64,000 nucleotides of DNA from UBA7185 sp964606855. Its GTDB lineage: Bacteria; Bacillota; Peptococcia; Peptococcales; Peptococcaceae. A model generated the notes under the pieces. It saw only the letters and a program-made list of their open reading frames with translations, did no database searches and had not been told where the DNA came from. Shown here piece after piece: positions 45,185-52,445 of the stretch; the stretch's first letter is position 1; the number at the start of each line of letters is the position of its first letter. Both the position numbers and the translations under genes were made by a program. The DNA lies in contig CAZSHM010000004.1 of assembly GCA_964606855.1 (NCBI GenBank), forward strand, positions 1 to 64,000. Reading direction: 5' to 3'.

Positions 45185-45307
45185 GCAGGTCCCTCCCAGC
45201 TCTGCTCTATACAGTGTATCCAACTTTCTGTTATGTGCCTTCCCTACACGCCGGCATGCCCTCCGCTCTCGCCGGTCTTTGCCCGGACGCGTACCTAACA
45301 TGAAAAA

Positions 45308-45336
45308 ATTGTATCGTATCTATGTATATTTGTCAA
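45308..45336 (-). promoter_or_regulatory. Promoter of the asp23-nusB-...-recN operon
   Basis: On the minus strand TTGACA (45336-45331), 17 bp, TACAAT (45313-45308). It predicts a leader of about 115 nt before asp23. Confidence 0.8.
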
Positions 45337-45358
45337 CGAAAAAAGCGCTTCGGCGCTT
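45337..45358 (-). terminator. Small UUCG-type hairpin upstream of the asp23 promoter
   Basis: AAGCGC-TTCG-GCGCTT (about 45343-45358); on the minus strand it is followed by TTTTCG. It sits immediately upstream of the asp23 -35 and may insulate that promoter. No minus-strand gene is seen feeding it. Confidence 0.45.
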
Positions 45359-45480
45359 CGCTGACCCCCCTGCGGACCGCTGCGGACTGTCCCGCCCGGA
45401 ATTTCCCTCCGCCAACGCGCGACAGATCCCCGTGGGTCCGGCAGGTTTTTATAGTCAATTGTCAAATTAAGCGCGATCAA

Positions 45481-45530
45481 GTCAGAGTAAATGCAACGGT
45501 TTTGAGAAACGCAGTTGCGTTTACTTTGAC
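45481..45530. other. Long hairpin in the yebC upstream region
   Basis: A 17-bp inverted repeat with only two wobble positions (45481-45497 with 45514-45530) and a 16-nt loop. It sits in an AT-rich gene-free stretch, 45359-45575. No direct T-run follows. Its role is unknown. Confidence 0.6.
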
Positions 45531-45575
45531 GATTAAAAAGCAGGTTTTTTACCGCGCCCATGTACAATTTTTCGA

Positions 45576-45604
45576 TTGCAAATTCTCTGGCCTTGTGCTA
45601 TATT
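45576..45604 (+). promoter_or_regulatory. yebC promoter
   Basis: TTGCAA (45576-45581), 17 bp ending in TGC, TATATT (45599-45604). Confidence 0.75.
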
Positions 45605-45656
45605 AAATTATTGGACGTGAAAGAAATCAAATGCATTGGATGAAGGAGCGATATCT

Positions 45657-46367
45657 GTGGGACGTATTCACAATATTGAAGGACGAAAAAATAAGATGGA
45701 TTCGCTGCGCTCCAACGTGTTCACCAAACACGCCAGAGCGATCACCGTGGCCGCGCGGACCGGCGGCGGCAATCCGGACTATAACGCCGCCCTGAAACTG
45801 GCGATTCAGAAAGCCAAAGCAGACAACATGCCCAACGACAACATCAACCGCGCGATCAAAAAAGGGACCGGCGAGGACGGCGGGGCAAGCTACGAACACA
45901 TCACATACGAAGGATACGGCCCCGGCGGGGTGGCCATGATCATCGAAATGCTAACGGACAATAAGAACCGCGCCGCCAGCAACATTCGCTATTATCTGGA
46001 TCGCAACGGCGGCAATCTGGGCACCACGGGCTGTGTCAGCTTCTTGTTTGAGCGCAAAGGAATTCTGCTCATCGCGGCGGACGAGGGCATCAACGAGGAC
46101 GACTTGATGGAGGCGGCCCTGGAGGCAGGCGCGGAGGATTTCATCACCGAAGAAGACGGCTATGAGATCCTTACTGCTCCAGAGGATTTTGACGCCGTGC
46201 GGGAAGCCTTGGAGGGGCATTACGATTTCGTACAGGCCGACATCACCATGCTGCCCTCCACCTACACCAGCATTGACCCCGCACAGCAAAAGCAGATGGA
46301 TCGCCTGCTGGACGCGCTCGATGCGGATGACGATGTGCAGAACGTCTACCACAACTTGCAGCAATAA
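45657..46367 (+). CDS. yebC: YebC/PmpR family protein (transcription regulator or translation factor)
   Basis: 236 residues, full length for YebC/PmpR (TACO1-like). Core stretches are VFTKHARAITVAARTGGGNPDYNAALK, NMPNDNINRAIKKG, and EGYGPGGVAMIIEMLTDNKNRA. Members act as DNA-binding regulators or help ribosomes through proline stretches. A GTG start at 45657 is chosen: AAGGAG is 8 nt upstream and the family begins there. The protein starts GRIHNIEGRK, where most members have a GHSKW-type start. Monocistronic with a strong terminator. Confidence 0.95.
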   Translation: MGRIHNIEGRKNKMDSLRSNVFTKHARAITVAARTGGGNPDYNAALKLAIQKAKADNMPNDNINRAIKKGTGEDGGASYEHITYEGYGPGGVAMIIEMLTDNKNRAASNIRYYLDRNGGNLGTTGCVSFLFERKGILLIAADEGINEDDLMEAALEAGAEDFITEEDGYEILTAPEDFDAVREALEGHYDFVQADITMLPSTYTSIDPAQQKQMDRLLDALDADDDVQNVYHNLQQ

Positions 46368-46434
46368 TCCTGGATCCTGTGGGAGGGTTTCCGCTCAGGC
46401 GTGGGCTCCAAAATCGCATAAGCACGTATCCAAG

Positions 46435-46480
46435 AAAGGCTGCCGCGTCAGCAAACCCTTTGCTGCGCGGCAGCCTTTTC
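46435..46480 (+). terminator. yebC terminator
   Basis: A two-part stem (46435-46447 with 46466-46478, and 46449-46455 with 46459-46465), 20 bp with one bulge, ending in TTTTC. Confidence 0.9.
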
Positions 46481-46534
46481 TGCGCTGCACGGCCGTTTCC
46501 CTCGCATCGCACGCGACTCGACCGCGTCAATCGT

Positions 46535-47152
46535 CTAATCCGGACCGATTTCGCCGCCCCCCTCTTCCTGCGGCACATTCCCGTAATAGAACGGTCTGTC
46601 CGCCTCGAACCACAGGTGGCGCAGTGTGAAGTCCTGCCCGTTGTCCATCGTAAAATAGATCTCATCGATGCCGCTGAGATTGGAAACGATGCTGCGCGCC
46701 AAACTGTAGAACAGCGGACCTTCATCGCCCTCCTCGATATGCAGGAGATTCACGCTCTCCGAATCAAAATCCACCCGAACCTGATTGTCCTGCGTCTGTA
46801 CGTCCAGGATCTCAATCTGTTCCCCGTACTCCGGTTCGATCACAAGATCATTGTAGGCCTGCACGATACTCTCGGCGGACACTTCCTCCCGCGAAACCGC
46901 TGCGACCACGGTACTTCCGGAGTCCGGAACGCTGGGATCTTCTTCTTCCGGGCCGAGCTCCCTGTCGAAATCATCCGGAAGATAGAGGAGCAGGTACACA
47001 TTGTCCTCCTCCACGGTTGTGTCCGGCTCCGTATCCGGCGTCTGTTCCTGAGAAGGAGCTCCGCCGCAGCCGCTGAGCAGCAGCGCCAGCAGAGCCATTC
47101 CAACCCAAAGGCCGATCCGACGCAGGAACCCTACCGTTCCTTTTTCTGCCAT
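46535..47152 (-). CDS. GerMN-domain lipoprotein
   Basis: 205 residues. Lipoprotein signal with lipobox LLLSGC (C29), then an acidic linker, and a GerMN domain (VYLLLYLPDD, SAESIVQAYNDLVI, SIVSNLSGIDEIYFTMDNG). GerMN domains occur in the sporulation protein GerM but also in envelope lipoproteins of non-spore-formers. There is no sporulation context here. The ATG at 47152 is chosen as the start of a proper signal peptide. It has its own promoter, about 250 nt upstream. Confidence 0.88.
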   Translation of the reverse strand: MAEKGTVGFLRRIGLWVGMALLALLLSGCGGAPSQEQTPDTEPDTTVEEDNVYLLLYLPDDFDRELGPEEEDPSVPDSGSTVVAAVSREEVSAESIVQAYNDLVIEPEYGEQIEILDVQTQDNQVRVDFDSESVNLLHIEEGDEGPLFYSLARSIVSNLSGIDEIYFTMDNGQDFTLRHLWFEADRPFYYGNVPQEEGGGEIGPD

Positions 47153-47217
47153 CCTTCTGCCCCCTAAGATCCGAACCGCCCGCAAAAATACCCTCTGAAA
47201 TAAGAAGAGGATCGCGC

Positions 47218-47370
47218 GAAACATTTTGATCCTTTGCCGAGAATCCTGCCGCGGAGCGATTCGAGGTACGCGTTCTGTCCCCTGCGCTTACACGAGTCTC
47301 CGTGCGCAAGCATTTCGTCTCCGGTTTTGAAACTCCGGCCGCCACACACGGAACACTTACTAGTATGCTG
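47218..47370 (-). pseudogene. Possible remnant of a small zinc-binding protein
   Basis: In the gerM leader an open minus-strand frame encodes a stretch with CSVCGG, then TGDEMLAHGDSCKRRGQNAYLESLRGRI. The CxxC ... HxxxC spacing looks like a zinc finger and the stretch looks coding, unlike the residues around it. There is no good start codon or ribosome site, and the frame runs on into low-quality sequence. It could be a fragment or a short unannotated gene. Confidence 0.3.
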
Positions 47371-47376
47371 TTCTTT

Positions 47377-47405
47377 TTTGTAATTGTCAATCAAATTTTG
47401 GTCAA
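47377..47405 (-). promoter_or_regulatory. Candidate promoter upstream of the GerMN gene
   Basis: On the minus strand TTGACC (47405-47400), 17 bp, TACAAA (47382-47377). Confidence 0.5.
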
Positions 47406-47570
47406 AAATTGCAATCGCGCATCCCGTTCTGCGGAGAACGATCCACGAAATCCTATTCTGTCCGCACGGACAGGGCCTCGTCACGTCAGCCCCGGGGAAC
47501 GGATCGATTTTTCTCCCGTATCGTTGTTGTTTTGCCGTATGCTCTATATAAAGTATTTTTTTGTAGATCG

Positions 47571-47602
47571 TTGATTGCAATTGTAATCAAATATGCTATA
47601 AT
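47571..47602 (+). promoter_or_regulatory. Promoter and palindromic operator of the RelB-like gene
   Basis: A 20-bp near-perfect palindrome (47571-47590, TTGATTGCAATTGTAATCAA) overlaps the -35 TTGCAA (47575-47580). With a 16-bp spacer, TGC-TATAAT lies at 47594-47602. This arrangement fits autorepression by a ribbon-helix-helix protein. Confidence 0.7.
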
Positions 47603-47635
47603 GCTGTTGAACCCCCTAGAAAGAAGGAATGACAT

Positions 47636-47854
47636 ATGGCAAACACATTGGTTCAGTTTCGGTTGGATGAAAACACGCGGATTCAGGCGGTGAACATTTG
47701 TAAGAGGCTCGGCATCAATCTTCAAACCTATTTGAAGATGTGCATTTCAAGACTTGTTCAGGAAAATGGCATCCCGTTCAGTATGAAGCTGAGCAAAATC
47801 GCCGAGAATCCGGGCTTATGCCCGGTGGAATGTCCGGTGGAAACTGCCAATTGA
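47636..47854 (+). CDS. RelB/DinJ-like ribbon-helix-helix protein (orphan antitoxin)
   Basis: 72 residues. The N-terminus fits RelB/DinJ antitoxins: TLVQFRLDENTRIQAVNICKRLGINLQTYLKM, a beta strand with two helices that would bind DNA as a dimer. GIPFSMKL then resembles the RelB/DinJ link region. The C-terminal tail is short and has two Cys-Pro pairs. No RelE-type toxin follows; the next gene, 36 bp on, is degV copy 2. It could be an orphan antitoxin or a small regulator of the degV gene. Base composition is lower in GC than neighbours. Confidence 0.75.
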   Translation: MANTLVQFRLDENTRIQAVNICKRLGINLQTYLKMCISRLVQENGIPFSMKLSKIAENPGLCPVECPVETAN

Positions 47855-47890
47855 ATTTTCACGGAAACATGAGGAGACGAGGTTTTGTAA

Positions 47891-48766
47891 ATGGTAAGAA
47901 TCGTATCAGACAGTACTTGTGATTTGTCGGACGAATTGTTGGAGCGCTATCACGTCACGCTCGCGCCTTTGCATATCCTATTGGGCGGAAAGGAATTTCG
48001 AGATCGGGTAGACATCACGCCGGAGGAGATTTACGAATGGTCGGATGCGCATAAGACGACGCCGAAGACCTCTGCGACCAGCATCGGAAACGCGATGGAC
48101 TTGATAAGACCGATCGCCGAAACAAAGGACGAGATGCTGATTTTCACAATTTCCGGAAAGATGTCCACGACGGCAAGTACCTTCCGGATCGCAGCAAAAA
48201 ATCTGAGGATGGAGGATCGGGTAGCAGTAGTGGATTCAGAAAACCTTTCCACAGGAATCGGGTTGCTCGTGATTGAGGCGGCCATCATGGCGAACAACGG
48301 AAAGCCTTTAGAAGAGATCACTCGGGAGATGGAGCGTCTAAAACCGCTTGTGCGCACAAGTTTCGTCGTGGATACGCTTACGTACTTGCGCAGGGGCGGC
48401 CGCTGCAGCAACGCGGAGGCGCTTGCCGGAGACATCCTCCGGCTGCACCCCAAGATTGTGGTCAAGGATGGCATCATGGAAGCGGAGAAAAAGTACCGGG
48501 GGAAGATGAGTTCCGTCATCATGAAGTATGTCCGCGACCTGGAAGGGGACTGGAAGGATGCGAAGAAGGATCGCGTATTCATTACGCACTCCGGGTGTCC
48601 CGAAGAGATTATCGGTCAAGTCCGTTCTTACCTGGAGACTTCCGCCTGCTTTGAGGAAATCCTGGTCACCAGAGCGGGCGGCGTCATTTCTTCCCACTGC
48701 GGTCCCGGCACGCTTGGCGTGCTATACTTGATGGAGCGCGATACGGGCGCAAAGGAACAGCCTTAA
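47891..48766 (+). CDS. DegV family fatty-acid-binding protein, copy 2
   Basis: 291 residues. The DegV hallmarks are SDSTCDLSDELL, TISGKMSTTASTFRIA (lipid head-group loop), DTLTYLRRGGRCSNAEA, and HCGPGTLGVLYL. It differs much from copy 1 at 17056 and is less GC-rich. It follows the RelB-like gene by 36 bp, so the two are probably one transcript under the palindromic operator. No fatty-acid kinase is adjacent. Confidence 0.93.
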   Translation: MVRIVSDSTCDLSDELLERYHVTLAPLHILLGGKEFRDRVDITPEEIYEWSDAHKTTPKTSATSIGNAMDLIRPIAETKDEMLIFTISGKMSTTASTFRIAAKNLRMEDRVAVVDSENLSTGIGLLVIEAAIMANNGKPLEEITREMERLKPLVRTSFVVDTLTYLRRGGRCSNAEALAGDILRLHPKIVVKDGIMEAEKKYRGKMSSVIMKYVRDLEGDWKDAKKDRVFITHSGCPEEIIGQVRSYLETSACFEEILVTRAGGVISSHCGPGTLGVLYLMERDTGAKEQP

Positions 48767-49080
48767 CGCATAAGCGGGGCAGTACGAATTTGTATCAACC
48801 GGCTTTTTGATCGGCTCGTATTTCCTTTTGATCCTCCTATCCGTCTCCCGCGCAGGAGATGCGTTTATCCCCTTTGAGGCATTTTCTCTGATGCCTTGTA
48901 CGTCGGCAGGGAAAGGCACTGCCAAAAGGCCGAAGGCATCTTTCTCATGCCGTGAAACAGATCCCTTGAACATGCCCGCACAGCACAGAGACCTCCCCTG
49001 CCCGACAAGAACTGCCCGGCAAAGGAGGCCTCTGTATTTCTCGCACCGTAGAGATTTCCCGAAGGAGGGCCTTTGAGAAG
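48767..49080. ncRNA. Candidate structured RNA region
   Basis: About 300 bases with no convincing gene but many stems: AGGCAT/ATGCCT (48877-48882 with 48891-48896); GGCAT/ATGCC (48935-48939 with 48947-48951), whose loop resembles the first; an 11-bp stem with one mismatch (48986-48996 with 49024-49034) capped by smaller pairs; and GGCAG/CTGCC types between. The strand is not clear. Short open frames on both strands are likely non-coding. No known RNA class (tRNA, tmRNA, RNase P, SRP) was recognised. Confidence 0.4.
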
Positions 49081-49121
49081 GCGCCGCCCCAAGCGCGGTC
49101 TGTCCCGCCGCTTTTCCATCG

Positions 49122-50777
49122 CTACTCCGGCTTATATGTCCCCTTGAGGGAGACGGTCTGGTTAAACACCGGGTGCCCCGGCGCGCTGTACTTGCTGTCC
49201 ACACAGAAATATCCCGTGCGGAGGAACTGGAACTGCTCTCCGGGCCGGGCATCGGCCATATAGGGCGCCAGCTTGCAGCCTGTCCGCACCTTGAGAGAAT
49301 CCGGATTGAGTGCGTCCATGAACGTTTCATATTCCGCGTCGGGCCGCAGCAGAAAATCCAGCATGCGCACCTCCGCCTCGATGGCGGTCGTGGCCTCCAC
49401 CCAGTGCAGCGTACCCTTCACTTTGCGGCCCGCGTTCTCCATTCCGCTCCTGCTGTCGGGATCATAGGTGCAGCGCAGTTCCGTGACGGTGCCGTCCGCA
49501 TCCTTCCGCACTTCCTCGCATCGGATGATGTAAGCATGCTTCAGCCGCACTTCCTTGCCCGGTTTCAAGCGGAAAAATTTATTGTTTGCCTCCTCGCGGA
49601 AATCCTCGCGCTCGATGTAGATCTCGCGGCCGAAAGGAATGCGGCGGACACCCGCCGAGGCGTCGCCGGGAAGGATCTCTGCGTCCAGATATTCCAACTG
49701 TCCCTCCGGATAGTTGAGAATCGTCACTTTTAGGGGATCGAGCACCGCCATGGTTCGCGGGGCATGCTGATTCAGATCCTCCCGCAGACAGTATTCCAGC
49801 ATTCCGAAGTCCACGGTGCTGTTGCTCTTGGAAACGCCGATCCGCTCACAGAAACTGCGGATGGCCTCCGGCGTATAGCCGCGGCGGCGCATCCCCGAGA
49901 GGGTGGGCATTCGCGGGTCGTCCCAGCCGTCCACCACGCCCTCCTCCACCAGTTGTTTCAGCTTGCGCTTGCTGGTGATCGTGTTCGTGAGCTCCAGGCG
50001 CGCGAACTCATACTGCCGCGGGCGTGAGCGAAAACCCTCATACCCTTGGAGCTGATCCAGAACCCAGTCGTAGAGCGGGCGGTGGTCCTCAAATTCCAGT
50101 GTGCAGACCGAATGTGTGACACCCTCCAGCGCGTCCGAGATCGGATGCGCAAAATCGTACATGGGATAGATGCACCACGCGTCGCCGGTGCGGTGGTGGG
50201 GTGCCTTGGCGATGCGGTAGAGAACCGGATCGCGCATATTGATATTGGGCGCGGCCATGTCGATCTTGGCGCGCAGCACTTTTTCACCGTCGCGGAAACG
50301 GCCTTTGCGCATCTCCTCAAAGAGCGCCAGATTCTCTTCCGCGCTGCGGTTCCTGTAAGGGCTGTCAATGCCCGGCTCCGTGAGTGTGCCGCGGTAGCGC
50401 CGTATCTCCTCCGCGCTCAGGTCGCAGACATAGGCTTTCCCCGCACGGATCAGCCGCAGTGCGCAAGCATAGAAATCCGGAAAGTAATCCGACGCGTAGT
50501 GCACCTCTCCTTCCCAGTGAAAACCGAGCCAGCGGACATCCTCCAGGATGGACTCGACATATTCCGTGTCCTCCTTGACCGGATTGGTGTCGTCAAAGCG
50601 CAGATTGCAGCGGCCGTGGTTCTTCTCCGCCAAACCAAAATTCAGGCAGATGGACTTGGCATGCCCGATATGCAGATACCCGTTCGGCTCAGGCGGAAAG
50701 CGGGTGCAAACTTCCGCCGCGCCGCCGGCGATGTCCTCCTCGATGATCGTCTGAATAAAATTGGATGTGCTTGCCAT
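49122..50777 (-). CDS. glnS: Glutamine--tRNA ligase
   Basis: 551 residues. Class I synthetase for tRNA-Gln. HIGH motif in PNGYLHIGHAK near residue 36, followed by LRFDDTNP; the KMSKS-equivalent is VSKSN near 318; the anticodon-binding beta-barrels fill the C-terminus. The ATG at 50777 is preferred (GGGGGAG 8 nt upstream) over a GTG at 50783. Many Bacillota use GatCAB instead; this strain has direct GlnRS, probably acquired long ago. Confidence 0.97.
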   Translation of the reverse strand: MASTSNFIQTIIEEDIAGGAAEVCTRFPPEPNGYLHIGHAKSICLNFGLAEKNHGRCNLRFDDTNPVKEDTEYVESILEDVRWLGFHWEGEVHYASDYFPDFYACALRLIRAGKAYVCDLSAEEIRRYRGTLTEPGIDSPYRNRSAEENLALFEEMRKGRFRDGEKVLRAKIDMAAPNINMRDPVLYRIAKAPHHRTGDAWCIYPMYDFAHPISDALEGVTHSVCTLEFEDHRPLYDWVLDQLQGYEGFRSRPRQYEFARLELTNTITSKRKLKQLVEEGVVDGWDDPRMPTLSGMRRRGYTPEAIRSFCERIGVSKSNSTVDFGMLEYCLREDLNQHAPRTMAVLDPLKVTILNYPEGQLEYLDAEILPGDASAGVRRIPFGREIYIEREDFREEANNKFFRLKPGKEVRLKHAYIIRCEEVRKDADGTVTELRCTYDPDSRSGMENAGRKVKGTLHWVEATTAIEAEVRMLDFLLRPDAEYETFMDALNPDSLKVRTGCKLAPYMADARPGEQFQFLRTGYFCVDSKYSAPGHPVFNQTVSLKGTYKPE

Positions 50778-50891
50778 GCTCACAACTCCCCCGTCAAACC
50801 ACGGAAACGGCTCGGCCGTGAACCGAATCGCCCCCGGAATCTATGCGATTCCGTGCGCCCTCATGCGCACGAAAGATTTCCTCGCCCCATT

Positions 50892-50920
50892 ATCATACAA
50901 CAAAAAGTTCAGCGTTTCAA
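50892..50920 (-). promoter_or_regulatory. glnS promoter
   Basis: On the minus strand TTGAAA (50920-50915), 17 bp, TATGAT (50897-50892), about 110 nt before the ATG. Confidence 0.75.
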
Positions 50921-51175
50921 CCGTTTGTTGCGGCTCGGAAAGGTCGATTTTACGGGATTTGTCAAAAATTTCAAGCCAGAAAAAGCAGTAAAAATGCGCC
51001 CTGACTTCGCAGGAATACCTAGACAGCATCGCATTCCGTCTAACGTTTCGGCGCGCCGCCTCCTCCAGCACGGAGAAGCGGCCGCGACAGGATCCCCTCG
51101 GATGCGGCGCAGTTTCGGATGGGCTCTGTCTCCTTCACCGGCAGACCCCGCTTAAAGACGATGGAGACGCCATCC
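50921..51175. other. Intergenic between lysR and glnS, no gene seen
   Basis: A 5-bp hairpin (51160-51164 with 51170-51174) lies just after the lysR stop but lacks a T-run. I see no clear terminator and no convincing small gene. Confidence 0.45.
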
Positions 51176-52078
51176 TCATATGGACAGGCTCTTCACGATA
51201 TCAATATATTCCATGGCGCGCTCCGACAAAATCTCATCAGAGTACACGGCAATCGCCGTCTGTGTGAACTGTTTCTCCAGGGCAATACACTTGAATTCGC
51301 TGCTGTATCTCCGCACAGCCGAGTCCAGCGTGAAGGAAACCGCTTCTTCTTCCAGAATGTATTTGAACAATAATTTCTCATCAATCACTTGGGCAATCTT
51401 TAATCGGTGCTTGCTCCCCAATTTTTGCTGAATCAGTTCCAGCACCGGCGCGACAGATTCGCTGAAAAATACAACCAGATAGTTTTCCAGTTCCTCCAGC
51501 GGCAGCACCGCGTGCCGGGCCAACGGATGATCGCTGCGCATGATGGCGACATTTCTGATTTCCATTATTTTACAGACATGATAAAACGGATTTCCTTCTC
51601 CCTGGAACCACTTGTTCTCTCTCCTCAACTCCGGAAAATAGGAGAGCAGCCCGATATCCAACTGCCTCGACAGGATCTTCTGCATCACTTCTTCTACCGT
51701 CGCAAAGGAAAAGAAAATGCATTTTTTCTTCGGATACAGTTTTTCGTACAGCGAATAACTCTGCCCCAGCAGCGAACTGAAAATGCGCGTTGCGCCGATC
51801 GACAACGGTTTTTCTGTCTCTTCCGCATCGCCTCTGTTCTTCTTCATCAGTTCATAGGTCTCCACAATATGCAGAATATGCGGATAACAGAATTCTCCGA
51901 ATTTCGTCAAGGTTACGCCGCTTTTAGAGCGCTTAAACAACGGCTGCCCCAATTCGTCCTCCAGCGCGTTGATATTCGCCCGCAGACTGGGCTGCTTCAT
52001 GAATAATTTTTCCGCTGCTCTGGTGAAACTCCCCGTTTTTGCCGCCTCCAACATACAGTAGCACTGCTCCGTCCGCAT
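51176..52078 (-). CDS. LysR-family transcription regulator
   Basis: 300 residues, the standard LysR length when started at the ATG at 52078 (AGGGG 8 nt upstream). The N-terminal winged helix is clear: MLEAAKTGSFTRAAEKLFMKQPSLRANINALEDELGQPLF. A ligand-binding domain follows, with LSIGATRIFSSLLG at its start. Its ligand is unknown. It is more AT-rich than its neighbours. It lies downstream of the MFS efflux gene on the same strand, with the palindromic element between, so a shared operon is doubtful. Confidence 0.93.
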   Translation of the reverse strand: MRTEQCYCMLEAAKTGSFTRAAEKLFMKQPSLRANINALEDELGQPLFKRSKSGVTLTKFGEFCYPHILHIVETYELMKKNRGDAEETEKPLSIGATRIFSSLLGQSYSLYEKLYPKKKCIFFSFATVEEVMQKILSRQLDIGLLSYFPELRRENKWFQGEGNPFYHVCKIMEIRNVAIMRSDHPLARHAVLPLEELENYLVVFFSESVAPVLELIQQKLGSKHRLKIAQVIDEKLLFKYILEEEAVSFTLDSAVRRYSSEFKCIALEKQFTQTAIAVYSDEILSERAMEYIDIVKSLSI

Positions 52079-52206
52079 GGCTCCATCCCCTATCCGAACC
52101 ATAAAAATAGCACCTGTTCGACCGCATATCCCTTTATGACAAACCTTCCCGTTTGAGGTGGGCGACAACCGTTCCGGCGCGGGAAGGTGCCGGGCGCTTC
52201 CGGAAG

Positions 52207-52324
52207 GAAAGTATACTTTTTTGACAAGGAAATTAGGGCAGACAAAAACCGGCTATATAGAGCTGCGTCCCTATATAGCCGGTAGATGTAGTATTTCTTT
52301 GGATTGTCAAAAAAGTATACTTTC
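52207..52324. mobile_element. Palindromic MITE-like element, copy 2
   Basis: A 118-bp element bounded by perfect 21-bp inverted repeats (52207-52227 and 52304-52324; core GTATACTTTTTTGACAA). Inside is a perfect 13-bp hairpin (52248-52260 with 52271-52283, 10-nt loop). Read on minus, the hairpin is followed by TTTTTG, making a terminator for the MFS gene upstream. It shares stem size, loop size, TAGATnTAGTAT box, spacer length and GTCAAAAAAGTAT with the copy at 55-140. No target-site duplication was identified. Confidence 0.7.
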
Positions 52325-52445
52325 TTGAATTTACGCCGGGCAGGCTTCACAATGCAAAAACCGCTCCCTGCGCTCCGAGAAGCCCGTCGCGGATAAACCT
52401 GTTACAGCACAGACGCGCAGGAAAGTAATCCTCCGGAACACAGAC
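52325..52445. other. Intergenic 3' of the MFS efflux gene
   Basis: 121 bp with no gene. It holds the end flank of the palindromic element. Confidence 0.5.

Noticed and set aside
45295..45567. A 90-codon minus-strand frame upstream of asp23
   Set aside because: It overlaps the asp23 promoter and two hairpins and lacks a ribosome site and homology.
17056..48766. The two degV genes as a recent duplication
   Set aside because: They share only family motifs, differ in base composition and context, and so are old paralogues or independently acquired.
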